From assembly GCA_963700785.1 (NCBI GenBank), contig CAVOYZ010000009.1, positions 1-64,000 on the forward strand: a DNA stretch of 64,000 nucleotides. Direction: 5' to 3'. Shown here piece by piece: positions 8,394-17,077 of the stretch (the first letter of the stretch is position 1; each line of letters opens with the position of its first letter). Source of the DNA: CAXMST01 sp963700785. Its GTDB lineage: Bacteria; Actinomycetota; Thermoleophilia; Solirubrobacterales; 70-9. A program made the translations under genes and the position numbers. The notes beneath the pieces are model-generated. The model searched no databases. It was given only the letters and a program-made list of their open reading frames with translations, and was not told the DNA's origin.

Positions 8394-8560
8394 CGCTTCT
8401 CATTGGTTGGGATGTAGGACTGTCGTAGTCCCTTGCAAACACAGAACACAGAAATGTCCTAGCTCTGAAATCGGCCGGAAGGCGGTTTGCTTTAGCCGCA
8501 CTGCCCGTACTGGCCACCCCGTCCAGTTCGTGCCTGACGGCACGCCTGAAGGCCTCCCGC
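8394..8560. other. AT-richer intergenic stretch with a short hairpin
   Basis: Between thiL and the next minus-strand gene lies a stretch visibly richer in A and T than the rest of the window. GGACT-GTCGT-AGTCC, at about 8422-8436, is a five-base-pair hairpin. Apart from this and the small gene next to it I see no feature. The composition suggests foreign origin or decayed DNA. Confidence 0.4.
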
Positions 8561-10333
8561 TCAGTGCCTGGACAGGCTCGAGGGAGTGCCCCCCAAAGAG
8601 CCCGGGCCCGCGTAGCCGCCGGGGCCGCGGAGAGGCACCTCGTCGAGCTTCGGCTCGAGGCCTGGATCGGCGCCGGCGGCGGCGTAGCAGGCGATCAGGC
8701 CACCCAGCAACAGGCACCAGAGCAGGGCCAGCGGCAGGCTCAGCTGACCGCTCTCGATCAGCAGCAGCGCCTGCCACGGCGCCGAGAGCCCGAGGTCCAG
8801 CGCGCTCGCGACCTCGACCCCGGCAGCGATCGCGGGAACCAGAGCGAGCGCCGCCACCGCGCCGATCACGACCGGCCGTGGCGGCCCCTGGCCCCTCGCC
8901 GCGAGCACCCAGACGTGGGCGGTCGGGCTCAGCAACAGCGCCAGGAACGGATTCACGAGCCAGATCCCGAGCACCGCCAGCGCGCAGACGATGCCCGCGG
9001 CCGCCGCGAGGGTCTGCGGCTCGACGTCGAGGGGCGTCCGTAGCGGTCTGATCAGAAGCGCGGCGAAAGCGACGACGAGGGCGATTGCCGCGAGCGCAAC
9101 CGGCGCGGAGCTGCCGGCGCCGAACAGGCCCGGGTCGTAGGGAAACCCGGGCCTGTCGACGAACCCGACGAAGCCGAGCAGGTAGGCGAGCAGCAGGCCG
9201 GCGAGCGGCAGCAGAGCCCGTTCGAGCGCCCACGGGATCGCCCGGCGGCTGGTGCGCGCGTCTCGCCGCCGGTCGCGCAGCCAGGCATCGACCGCGGCCA
9301 GAAGCGAGGGCAGCACGAGGGCCACGGCCAGCAGGCTCAGGGTCCATCCGGGGAGCAGGTTGTCACCGATCTTCAGGTACCGGGTCGGCTCAGCGGGCAG
9401 CTCTGCGGACGGCTGATCGAGGGTGAGCAGCAGGTTGAGAGCGGTGCCGCCGGCGATCCCGAGCGTCTCGCTCGAGACATCACCGCGGCTCGAGGCTTCA
9501 GGGTCGGGCGGCCGCTCGCCTGACCCCGAGACGGTGATCGCGTCGACCCCCTCGTCGCTCAGCGCGGTCCCGATTCCGACGCCGACGGGCAGCGCCAGCC
9601 GCGCCAGCTCCCGCCAGGGATCCGTCGCGTACGCGGTTCGGCCGAACTGAACGGTCGCGATCTGATCGGCGGTCTCGATCAGGGTCGCGGGCGCGGTGCG
9701 GTCGTCGGCGTGCCCGGGAAACACGAACGGGGGCACGCGCATCTCCACGCCTGGCTGCGAGACGACGATCGCAGCCTCGATCCCACCCTCCACCTCGAAC
9801 TGGTCAACGAGCTGCCTGACCCCGTCGGCGCCGTCGCCGCTGCCGGAGACCGAGGCGAGCGCGATCGTGCGCTCGTGCCGCGAGCTGCCGAGGATCTCGG
9901 CCAGGTTCAGCAGGGCGGCCGTCGCTGAGGCCGAGGTGGTCGCCCCCGAACCGACCTCGGAGTCGCGTCCGGCGACGACCAGCAGCGTCTCCGCCCGCCG
10001 ACCCGGCAGCGTCAGGACCACGTTCTCAGCTTCGACGGCTTCGCCCTCGTAGCTGGTCTCGAAGGTCTGGCTGGTGACCTCGCCGCCGGTCACCGCTCCG
10101 AACTGCTCGCGGACGACATCGGCGACCGCGCGGTCGCCCGGCGAGCCCGGGGAACGCTCGGGTGCGAGGCTCGCCAGCGAGCGCGCCAGGCGAGCGCTGT
10201 CCCCACCCTTGAACACGGGCGTGCTGACCGGCTCCTCGAGCGGCTCCGGCGCCCGCTCCAGCGAGAACATCAGAGCGACCACGGCGGCGATGACGGGCAC
10301 GAAGCCCGCCCGGTAGATCCTCGGGTCCAACAC
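8561..10333 (-). CDS. Membrane protein with a degenerate M28 aminopeptidase-like domain
   Basis: About 590 residues: one N-terminal membrane segment, an outside domain of about 300 residues, then about seven helices. The outside domain follows the M28 order (LLVVAGRDSEVGSGATTSASATAALLNLAEIL, given here only as its layout, then RTIALASVSG). However, the zinc ligands are gone: the HxD position reads GRD, the D-N pair reads S-A and the E-E pair reads G-D. It is therefore probably not a working peptidase and may bind peptides or partners. GTG at 10333 (VLDPRIYRAGF) is chosen over upstream readings because it begins at the membrane anchor; TTG at 10330 is also possible. Divergent from the HtrA gene. 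Confidence 0.75.
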   Translation of the reverse strand: MLDPRIYRAGFVPVIAAVVALMFSLERAPEPLEEPVSTPVFKGGDSARLARSLASLAPERSPGSPGDRAVADVVREQFGAVTGGEVTSQTFETSYEGEAVEAENVVLTLPGRRAETLLVVAGRDSEVGSGATTSASATAALLNLAEILGSSRHERTIALASVSGSGDGADGVRQLVDQFEVEGGIEAAIVVSQPGVEMRVPPFVFPGHADDRTAPATLIETADQIATVQFGRTAYATDPWRELARLALPVGVGIGTALSDEGVDAITVSGSGERPPDPEASSRGDVSSETLGIAGGTALNLLLTLDQPSAELPAEPTRYLKIGDNLLPGWTLSLLAVALVLPSLLAAVDAWLRDRRRDARTSRRAIPWALERALLPLAGLLLAYLLGFVGFVDRPGFPYDPGLFGAGSSAPVALAAIALVVAFAALLIRPLRTPLDVEPQTLAAAAGIVCALAVLGIWLVNPFLALLLSPTAHVWVLAARGQGPPRPVVIGAVAALALVPAIAAGVEVASALDLGLSAPWQALLLIESGQLSLPLALLWCLLLGGLIACYAAAGADPGLEPKLDEVPLRGPGGYAGPGSLGGTPSSLSRH

Positions 10334-10468
10334 GGTGGGCTCGGAAACTAGCCCACCGGCTGATCCGCTCCACCGCCCGCTGGGGCGGATGGGAAGGATC
10401 GGCGCCGGCGCCCGTCGCCGCAAACCTCCTGCCAGAGCCGATTTGCCGATCGCATCGCCGCACTTGCT

Positions 10469-10474
10469 TATCCT
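10469..10474 (+). promoter_or_regulatory. Putative -10 element of the HtrA gene
   Basis: TATCCT five bases before the GTG at 10480, in the 146-base divergent gap with the M28-like gene. It supports the early GTG start. Confidence 0.35.
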
Positions 10475-10479
10475 GATTC

Positions 10480-11745
10480 GTGCCCGATCGCCCAGCAGAC
10501 CGAGGAGCCATCATCACGACCGACACCGACACCGAGAGCAGCGCGACACCGCGCCGCCGGATGCGCCGCCGGCCGCTGCTCGTCGGCGTGATCGCCGCTG
10601 CCCTCGCGCTTGCGGCGCTCGCCGGTTGCAGCAGCGACGGCGATTCCTCGGACCCGCAGTCGACTGCCTCGGATTCGGCCCAAGCCGGCGAAGGCCCGCC
10701 CCGGGCACAGCGGACCGAGGCGATCCCGGTCGGCGCATTCGATGCGCAGGGGATCTACGAGCGCGCGTCGGCCGGCGTCGTCACCGTCCGCTCGGTGATC
10801 GGCGGGTCCGGTGGCGTCGGTGGCGGGCAGGGCTCGGGATTCGTGATCAGCGACGACGGCGAGATCGTCACCAACGCACACGTCGTCACCGACGCTCAGG
10901 CGTCAGGCGCCACCGACGTCCAGCAGGCCGACGAGGTGTTCGTCGAGTTCACCGATCGCAACCAGGTGCCGGCGGAGATCGTCGGCGTCGATCTCAACGC
11001 GGACATCGCGCTGCTGAAGATCGATCCCGACGGGCTCGGATTCGAGCCGCTGAAGCTCGGCGACTCGGACAAGGTCCCGGTCGGCGAGCCGGTCGCCGCG
11101 ATCGGCAGTCCGTTCGGCCAGGAGCAGTCGCTCTCGATCGGGATCGTCTCGGCGACGGATCGATCGATCGAGTCGCTGACCGACTTCCGGATCGACGGCG
11201 GAATCCAGACCGATGCCTCGATCAATCCCGGCAACTCCGGCGGTCCGCTGATCGATCCTGACGGCGCGGTGATCGGCGTCAACCAGCAGATCAATACGAC
11301 CTCGGGCGGCAACGAGGGGGTTGGCTTCGCCGTCCCGTCGAACCTCGTCAAGCGCTCGGTCGAGGATCTCCGCGACGACGGCAAGGCCGAGTACGCGTTC
11401 ATCGGCGTGACCAGCGTCCCCCTCTATCCCCAGCTCGCGGAGCGGCTGAAGATCGACGCTCCGACCGGGTCGCTGGTGGTTCAGGTGACCAAGGACAGCC
11501 CCGCCTCCGACGCCGGCCTGCAGGGCGCCGACGGCGAGACGGTCGACTTCCAGGGCCAGGAGATCGAGGTCGGGGGCGACGTGATCGTCGCAATCGACGG
11601 CGAGAAGCTGCTCGGCGAGAGCGACCTCTCGAGGCTGATCACCGAAGCACGGCCCGGCGACAAGGTCGAGCTCGACGTGATCCGCGACGGCGACCGCAGG
11701 ACGATCGAGGTCACGCTCCAGGCGCGTCCCAGCAGCCTGAGCTGA
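10480..11745 (+). CDS. HtrA/DegP-type serine protease lipoprotein with PDZ domain
   Basis: An envelope quality-control protease. It has an N-terminal arginine-rich stretch, a hydrophobic helix and the lipobox LAGC, so the mature protein is lipid-anchored outside the membrane. The trypsin-like domain shows the triad: His in TNAHVV, Asp in NADIALLK, Ser in GNSGGPL. A PDZ domain fills the last 110 residues (DSPASDAGLQG...GDVIVAIDG). GTG 10480 fits the upstream TATCCT; ATG 10561 would give a shorter signal peptide starting MRRRPLLV. GAGGAG at about 10500-10505 precedes only ATC codons. The stop overlaps the next ATG by one base. Confidence 0.9.
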   Translation: MPDRPADRGAIITTDTDTESSATPRRRMRRRPLLVGVIAAALALAALAGCSSDGDSSDPQSTASDSAQAGEGPPRAQRTEAIPVGAFDAQGIYERASAGVVTVRSVIGGSGGVGGGQGSGFVISDDGEIVTNAHVVTDAQASGATDVQQADEVFVEFTDRNQVPAEIVGVDLNADIALLKIDPDGLGFEPLKLGDSDKVPVGEPVAAIGSPFGQEQSLSIGIVSATDRSIESLTDFRIDGGIQTDASINPGNSGGPLIDPDGAVIGVNQQINTTSGGNEGVGFAVPSNLVKRSVEDLRDDGKAEYAFIGVTSVPLYPQLAERLKIDAPTGSLVVQVTKDSPASDAGLQGADGETVDFQGQEIEVGGDVIVAIDGEKLLGESDLSRLITEARPGDKVELDVIRDGDRRTIEVTLQARPSSLS

Positions 11746-12692
11746 TGCGACATCCGCTCGGCCCGCTCGTGCTTGGGCTCGGCGACGTGCTCCGCGCGGA
11801 GGTGCTCCCCGAGCTCGGCCGGCGAGCCGGCCGCGAGCACTCGGGCGACGGCGTTGGCGGGGACGTCACCTTCGCGATCGACGAGCGGGCCGAGCGTCGC
11901 ATGGAGCAGCACCTCGGCGAGCACGCGCCGGGGGTGGCCTTCTACTCGGAGGATCGCGGAATGGTCAGCCCCGCCGGGGAGCCGGAGTGGGTTCTCGTGG
12001 TCGACCCGATCGACGGCACCAGGCCGGCGATGGCCGGGCTCGAGTCGGCCTGCATCTCGGTGGCCGCAGCCCGATACGGCGACGGCGCCCCGACGATGGC
12101 CGATGTCGAGCTCGGCCTGGTGATCGAGATCAAGAGCGGCTCGCGCTTCCTCGCGCTCCGCGGCGGCGGCGTCGACCCCCCTGCGGCGCTCTCAGCCACG
12201 ACCGCGATCGACCGCATGCTGTGGACCTACGGGCTGCGGGGGCGCCCGGCGGTCGACGTCGCCGTGGTGCTCGAGGAGCTGATCGACTCCTCCTCGGTCA
12301 GCGGCGGGACCTTCGACCTCGGCTCGGCGACCTACGACATGACGAGGGTCGCCACCGGGCAGATGGATGCCTACGTGGAGCCCGGTCCGCGGATCGTCGA
12401 CGAGGTTCCGGGCATGCGGGCCGAGTTCGAGCGGGTCGGGCGCGGCGCCGTGCTCAACAACTCCCCCTACGACCTGGCGGCCGCGGCGCTGATCCTCGGG
12501 GAGTCCGGCGCCTGCGTCAGCGACGCATGTGGGAGAGCGCTCGATCCGAGGCCACTACTCGGTTCGGGCCACGACTTCCAGATGTCCTGCGTGGTCGCGG
12601 CCAACCCCGAGTTGCACGGCAGCATCATCGAGTCGCTCGACCGCGGGATCGAACGACTGCGCGCGCGTCGCGCGGGCGCGGTCGAGCCCTGA
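11745..12692 (+). CDS. Inositol monophosphatase family protein
   Basis: 315 residues of the Mg-dependent IMPase/FBPase/CysQ fold. Metal site one is YSEDR (E, position about 67), site two is the signature VVDPIDGTRPAMAG, and the C-terminal metal Asp is probably in TYDMTRVATG, where family members usually have W/Y-D-x-x-A. The last site is thus less usual. Likely phosphatase on inositol phosphate, a sugar phosphate or PAP. It is coupled to the HtrA gene by a one-base TGATG overlap and lies upstream of two trehalose genes, so a sugar-phosphate role is possible. Confidence 0.8.
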   Translation: MRHPLGPLVLGLGDVLRAEVLPELGRRAGREHSGDGVGGDVTFAIDERAERRMEQHLGEHAPGVAFYSEDRGMVSPAGEPEWVLVVDPIDGTRPAMAGLESACISVAAARYGDGAPTMADVELGLVIEIKSGSRFLALRGGGVDPPAALSATTAIDRMLWTYGLRGRPAVDVAVVLEELIDSSSVSGGTFDLGSATYDMTRVATGQMDAYVEPGPRIVDEVPGMRAEFERVGRGAVLNNSPYDLAAAALILGESGACVSDACGRALDPRPLLGSGHDFQMSCVVAANPELHGSIIESLDRGIERLRARRAGAVEP

Positions 12693-12736
12693 GCCCCACC
12701 GGCGCCGCGCCCCGCGTTTGGGTGCGTGTCTCCCTG

Positions 12737-12742
12737 TAGCCT
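12737..12742 (+). promoter_or_regulatory. Putative -10 element of the treT-like gene
   Basis: TAGCCT seven bases before the GTG at 12750, after the end of the inositol-phosphatase gene. It favours GTG 12750 over GTG 12726. Confidence 0.4.
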
Positions 12743-12749
12743 GCCGCCA

Positions 12750-13991
12750 GTGCTGCAGCAGGTCAATCTCGGTGCCCGGTCGCTCGCCGACTACACGCAC
12801 GTCGTCGGTCGGCCGCTGGTCGAGGAGATCCGGGGCCTGGCGGAGTCGCTGCAGGGCAAGCAGGTCCTGCATCTGAGCGCCACCGCGTTCGGCGGCGGCG
12901 TCTCCGAGATCCTCTACACCCTGGTGCCGCTGATGCGCGACGTCGGCATCGACGCGCACTGGCAGGTGATCCTCGGGCGCGAGGAGTTCTTCAACGTGAC
13001 GAAGCTGATGCACAACTCGCTCCAGGGGGCGCCGGACGGCCTCAGCGAGGGCCAGAAGGAGACGTACGACCGCTACAACCACCTCAACGCGATGGGGATG
13101 GAGGGCGGCTGGGACGTGATCGTCGTCCACGATCCGCAGCCGGCGCTGATGCGCTCCTACGCACCGGAGAACAGCACCAAGTGGGTTTGGCGCTGTCACA
13201 TCGACCTCTCGACGCCCAACCTCGACACGCTCGACCTGATCCTTCCCCACATCTGCGAGTACGACGCCAGCTTCTGGCACCAGCCCGAATACGTGCCGGA
13301 GCAGATGAGCGACGCCCCCGAGGTGCGGATCGTGCCGCCCGCGATCGACCCGCTCTCGCCGAAGAACATGGCGTTCAGCGCCGAGGACGCGGCATACGTC
13401 TGCCAGCAGTTCGGCGTCGACCCGGAGCGACCGCTGATGCTGCAGGTCTCGCGCTTCGACCCCTGGAAGGATCCGGTCGGCGTGATCGACGCCTACCGGG
13501 CGGTCACGGCCGAGATCCCGGAGGTGCAGCTGGCGCTGGTCGGCTCGATGGCGACCGACGACCCGGAGGGCTGGGAGTACTTCAACAACACCGTGCAGTA
13601 CGCGGACGGCGATCCCGACATCCAGATCCTCAACAACCTCAACAACGTCGGCGCGATCGAGGTCAACGCCTTTCAGTCGCAGGCGGCGATCTGCCTGCAG
13701 AAGTCGATCCGGGAGGGATTCGGCCTGACCGTCTCGGAGGCACTCTGGAAGGCGAGGCCGACGATCGGCGGCGACGTCGGCGGGATCCCGTTGCAGATCA
13801 GCGACGGCGAGTCCGGCTTCCTCGTCTCCTCGGCCGAGGATTGCGCCCAGCGCAGCCTCGAGATCCTCCGCGACCCGGAGCTCGGCCGGCGCCTCGGCCG
13901 AGCCGGCAAGGAGCAGGTCCGGGAGCGATTCCTGACGCCGCGCCTGCTGCGGGACTACGTCCAGCTGTTCCGCGATCTGCTCGACGGCTGA
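12750..13991 (+). CDS. treT: Trehalose synthase of the TreT type (GT4)
   Basis: Joins a nucleotide-activated glucose to free glucose to make trehalose in one reversible step. 413 residues of GT-B fold. LSATAFGGGVSEILYTLVPL is the N-terminal glycine loop of TreT and related enzymes; RCHIDLSTPN and VPPAIDPLSPKN lie in the middle. QVSRFDPWKDP and SIREGFGLTVSEALWKARP are the nucleotide-sugar site with the E-x7-E motif. No leader; GTG 12750. The GT20 synthase starts two bases after this stop, so two routes to trehalose are encoded together, useful against drying or osmotic stress. Confidence 0.85.
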   Translation: MLQQVNLGARSLADYTHVVGRPLVEEIRGLAESLQGKQVLHLSATAFGGGVSEILYTLVPLMRDVGIDAHWQVILGREEFFNVTKLMHNSLQGAPDGLSEGQKETYDRYNHLNAMGMEGGWDVIVVHDPQPALMRSYAPENSTKWVWRCHIDLSTPNLDTLDLILPHICEYDASFWHQPEYVPEQMSDAPEVRIVPPAIDPLSPKNMAFSAEDAAYVCQQFGVDPERPLMLQVSRFDPWKDPVGVIDAYRAVTAEIPEVQLALVGSMATDDPEGWEYFNNTVQYADGDPDIQILNNLNNVGAIEVNAFQSQAAICLQKSIREGFGLTVSEALWKARPTIGGDVGGIPLQISDGESGFLVSSAEDCAQRSLEILRDPELGRRLGRAGKEQVRERFLTPRLLRDYVQLFRDLLDG

Positions 13992-13992
13992 G

Positions 13993-15471
13993 ATGGGCGC
14001 GATGGCGGACGACGAGCAGCTGATCATCGTCTCCAACCGCGGGCCCGCCCAGTTCGAGCACGGCCCCGACGGCGAGCGCGTCGTGCGCCGCGGCGGCGGC
14101 GGCCTGGTCACCGCGCTGAGCGGCCTGGCCACCCACCGGCGCGTGCTCTGGGTCGCCTCGGCGATGACCGAGGAGGACGTTGCGATCAGCGAGGAGGCCG
14201 GCGGCCCGGTCGAGGTCGAGCTGGAGGGAATCACCTACGACCTCGAGCTGGTCGCCTCCGACCCGGTTGCCTACGACCTGTTCTACAACGTGATCGCGAA
14301 CCCGCACCTGTGGTTCATCCAGCACTACCTGTGGGACCTCTCGAACGCCCCCGACATCCGCGCCGAGGAGAAGGAGGCCTGGGAGCGCGGCTACACCGTC
14401 GTCAACGAGGACATCGCGAGCTGCGTGCTGAATCGGATCGACGGGCTGCAGAACCCGCTCGTGATGCTGCACGACTATCACCTGTACACGGCTCCGGCCC
14501 TGATCCGCCGCGAGCGCCCCGATGCCTTCCTGCACCACTTCGTCCACATCCCCTGGCCCCACGCCGATGCCTGGAGGGTGATTCCGGCGCGCTGGCGAGA
14601 GGCGATCTATCGCGGTTTGCTTGCCAACGACATCGTCGGCTTCCACCTGCCGTCCTACGTGCACAACTTCCTCGACTGCTGCCGCGAGCTGATGGAGTTC
14701 GAGGTCGACTACACCAACGACGTCGTCCACCACGAGGGTGGCGAGACCTGGTGCCGGGCCTACCCACTCGGGGTCGACTCCGATCGGCTTCGCAGGGTTG
14801 CCGGCTCGAGCCTGATCGCCAACTACGAGCGCGAGCTGCTGAGCCGTCGGCGCGAGCACCTGATCCTCCGCGTCGATCGCGCCGACCTGTCGAAGAACAT
14901 CCTCCGCGGGTTCACCGCCTTCGATCAGTTCCTCACCGACCACCCGGAGTTCCACGAGAAGGTCACGTTCATCGCCCACCTGCAGCCTTCGCGGCAGGAC
15001 GTTCCCGAATACCAGGAGTACCTGGAGAGGATCGAGGCGCTGGTGGCGGTCGTCAACCATCGCCACGGGACCACCGACTGGATGCCGATCGACCTGCGGA
15101 TCTACGAGAACTTCCTCGAGGCCGTCGCCCGCTACAAGCAGTACGACCTGTTGATGGTCAACGCGCTGTTCGACGGCATGAACCTGGTCGCCAAGGAGGC
15201 GCCCGCGGTCAACACCCGAGACGGCGTGCTGATGCTGAGCGAGAACACCGGTGCGCACGAGGAGCTGGGGGAGGGCGCATTGAGCGTCAACCCGTTCGAC
15301 ATCTCCGAGCAGGCGGAGACGATCTACCGGGCGCTGACGATGTCAGCCGAGGAGCGCCGCCTGCGCGCCGCTCACCTGCGCGAGATCATCGACCGCACCG
15401 ATCCCGGCTCCTGGATCGACGAGCAGCTGGCCGACATCGAGGCCAAGCGGATGGTCAACGCCGGCGCCTGA
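13993..15471 (+). CDS. otsA: Trehalose-6-phosphate synthase-like GT20 enzyme
   Basis: About 490 residues. GT20 enzymes transfer glucose from a nucleotide sugar to glucose-6-phosphate or a related acceptor. Seen are VSNRGPAQF and RRGGGGLVTAL at the start, HDYHLYTAPALIR, FVHIPWPHADAW, RVDRADLSKNILRGF, and DGMNLVAKE near the end, which binds the nucleotide. Some actinobacterial GT20 proteins make glucosylglycerol phosphate instead, so the acceptor is not certain. Start ATG 13993 or ATG 14002 (MADDEQ). No GT20-type phosphatase domain is fused and no trehalose-phosphatase gene is adjacent; the HAD gene at 5.2-5.8 kb is too far to link. Confidence 0.8.
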   Translation: MGAMADDEQLIIVSNRGPAQFEHGPDGERVVRRGGGGLVTALSGLATHRRVLWVASAMTEEDVAISEEAGGPVEVELEGITYDLELVASDPVAYDLFYNVIANPHLWFIQHYLWDLSNAPDIRAEEKEAWERGYTVVNEDIASCVLNRIDGLQNPLVMLHDYHLYTAPALIRRERPDAFLHHFVHIPWPHADAWRVIPARWREAIYRGLLANDIVGFHLPSYVHNFLDCCRELMEFEVDYTNDVVHHEGGETWCRAYPLGVDSDRLRRVAGSSLIANYERELLSRRREHLILRVDRADLSKNILRGFTAFDQFLTDHPEFHEKVTFIAHLQPSRQDVPEYQEYLERIEALVAVVNHRHGTTDWMPIDLRIYENFLEAVARYKQYDLLMVNALFDGMNLVAKEAPAVNTRDGVLMLSENTGAHEELGEGALSVNPFDISEQAETIYRALTMSAEERRLRAAHLREIIDRTDPGSWIDEQLADIEAKRMVNAGA

Positions 15472-15477
15472 GCGGAG

Positions 15478-15946
15478 CTAGGGGCCGAACTCGCGGTAGC
15501 CGGCCGACGGGCCCCTGTCCCCGTCAGGCGCCGTCGCCGGACCGGGGGCCGGCGCCGGTGGCGTCGTGACGACGGGTGGGGGGACGGGCTTCGTGGGCGC
15601 CGGCGGCGCCGGAACGGTGGGGCCCTGCGGGCGGCGGCCCGCGGTCCCGCCGGCCAGCACGATGCCGGTCCGCCGTCCGCGGCGCCCTGGCTGTCGGAGG
15701 GCGACGATCGGCCCGTGTCGCGGCGTCCCTGCGACGCCGGGGATCGGGGCGTCTCCGTTGCGGGCCGGTTGTCGGTGCGCGCTTCAGGGGCCGCTTCGCG
15801 GCCGTCGGCAGCGCCAGCCCGACCGGCGCCGGCGGTGGCTCGGGGGCGGCCAGCAGGCCCGGGCCGGCGAGCAGCGCCGTCCCCGCCAGCAGGATCAGCG
15901 CCAGCGGTCGTCCCGCCGCTCGCCAGTTGATCCGCAGGCCGCGCAC
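15478..15946 (-). CDS. Small proline-rich exported or membrane protein, apparent frameshift
   Basis: From a GTG at 15946 comes a basic N-terminus (MRGLRINWRAAGRP) and a hydrophobic helix, then a proline/alanine-rich stretch. The frame then degenerates. If one C is removed from a CCCC run in the region 15700-15786, reading passes to RPIPGVAGTPRHGPIVALRQ. It ends in a long Pro/Thr/Ala tail (PTVPAPPAPTKPVPPPVVTT) with a stop at 15478-15480. The joined product would be about 155 residues, a surface-type tail anchored by one helix. No domain recognised. Divergent from rpsF and convergent with the GT20 gene. Confidence 0.4.
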
Positions 15947-15983
15947 GATCCCGACAACCCCGCGTCGGCATGGGGTGCCCCGC

Positions 15984-15989
15984 TATAGT
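15984..15989 (+). promoter_or_regulatory. Putative -10 element of rpsF
   Basis: TATAGT 11 bases before the TTG start at 16001. The untranslated leader would be only a few bases, so there is no room for an S6:S18-type leader structure here. Confidence 0.45.
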
Positions 15990-16000
15990 GCCGCGCCGTC

Positions 16001-16462
16001 TTGGCAACCTCTGACTACGAACTGGTGCTGATGCTCGATCCGCAGGCCGCGGAGGAGCAGCGGGACAAGGTGGCGGCCGACACCAAGGCGCGGCTCGAGT
16101 CGAGCGGGACCCTGAACCACGAGTCGGTCTGGGGTCTTCGCAAGATGGCCTACGAGATCGAGCAGCGCGGCGAGGCCGACTACCGCTACTACCGCTTCAG
16201 CGGCGAGAAGCCCCTGCTCGACGAGCTCGACCACAATCTCAAGATCACCGATGGCGTCCTGCGCTTCCGGGTCTTCAAGGTCGACCCCGAGTCGCCGATC
16301 ATCGAGCCTCCCGACACCGAGCTGATCATGCGCCGGGACGAGGACGACGATCGGGGACGCGGTCGCGGCCGACGCGACGACCGCGGCGGTCGTCGCAGCC
16401 GTCAGGACGGCGACGGTGGCGGCGAGCCCGCCGCACCCGCCGACGCGGACCCGGCGTCCTAG
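16001..16462 (+). CDS. rpsF: Ribosomal protein S6
   Basis: Component of the small ribosomal subunit, paired with S18 on the platform. The first 105 residues are a normal S6 (YELVLMLDP, WGLRKMAYEIEQRGEADYRYYRFSG, ITDGVLRFRVFK). The rest, to residue 153, is an acidic and arginine/glycine-rich tail (RGRGRGRRDDRGGRRSRQDG), longer than in most bacteria. The start codon is TTG. It is first in the S6-SSB-S18-L9 gene set. Confidence 0.95.
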   Translation: MATSDYELVLMLDPQAAEEQRDKVAADTKARLESSGTLNHESVWGLRKMAYEIEQRGEADYRYYRFSGEKPLLDELDHNLKITDGVLRFRVFKVDPESPIIEPPDTELIMRRDEDDDRGRGRGRRDDRGGRRSRQDGDGGGEPAAPADADPAS

Positions 16463-16468
16463 CGCCGG

Positions 16469-16505
16469 CCGCACCCTCGGCGCTGAGAAAAGCCGCAGGG
16501 TGCGG
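16469..16505 (+). terminator. Strong hairpin between rpsF and ssb
   Basis: CCGCACCCT-CGGC and GCCG-C-AGGGTGCGG pair over 13 base pairs with one bulged C and the loop GCTGAGAAAA. There is no T-run after it. It could attenuate transcription, stabilise the upstream rpsF message or mark processing, so that S6 and SSB are made in different amounts. Confidence 0.5.
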
Positions 16506-16600
16506 GATCAAGGAGCGCGGCCGGGGTCGGGGGGCGAGAACGCGCCGCCCCGGTCCTTACACTCGATGACCAAGCGTTCAGAACAGAAGGAGCGAGCCAA

Positions 16601-17077
16601 GTGGCAGCCTCAAACATCAACCGGGTCACGATCACCGGCAATCTCACCCGGGATCCCGAACTCCGCAGCACCGGCGGCGGTCTCTCCGTATGCGGTCTCC
16701 GCGTCGCGGTCAACTCGCGTCGCAAGGACGGCAGCGGCAACTGGGTCGACAAGCCGAACTATCTCGACGTCACCGTCTTCGGCGCGCAGGGCGAGAACTG
16801 CGCCAACTACCTCTCCAAGGGTCGCCCGGTCGCAGTCGACGGCCGGCTCGACTGGAGCGAGTGGGAGGCCAAGGACGGCAGCGGCAAGCGCCAGAAGGTG
16901 GAGATCATCGCCGACACCGTCCAGTTCCTCGGATCGCGTGACGACTCCGGTGGCGGCGGGGGCAACGGCGGCGGATTCCAGCCGCAGTCCGACGTCCCGG
17001 CCGACACCTCCGACTTCGGCGAGCCCGCCGGCGTGGCGGGCGGCGGCAGCGGCTCGGACGACGACATCCCGTTCTAG
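16601..17077 (+). CDS. ssb: Single-stranded DNA-binding protein
   Basis: Coats single-stranded DNA during replication and repair. 158 residues: an OB-fold (NRVTITGNLTRDPELR, LRVAVNSRRKDGSGNW, DVTVFGAQGENCANYLSKG, VDGRLDWSEWE) over the first 115, then a glycine-rich linker. The acidic tip is DDDIPF, which recruits partner proteins. GTG start at 16601 with AGAAGGAGCG about ten bases ahead. Usual position between rpsF and rpsR. Confidence 0.97.
   Translation: MAASNINRVTITGNLTRDPELRSTGGGLSVCGLRVAVNSRRKDGSGNWVDKPNYLDVTVFGAQGENCANYLSKGRPVAVDGRLDWSEWEAKDGSGKRQKVEIIADTVQFLGSRDDSGGGGGNGGGFQPQSDVPADTSDFGEPAGVAGGGSGSDDDIPF

Noticed and set aside
10500..10515. GAGGAG followed by ATC as the HtrA start
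   Set aside because: ATC is not a normal start, and GTG 10480 with TATCCT ahead explains the gene as well; noted only as an alternative.
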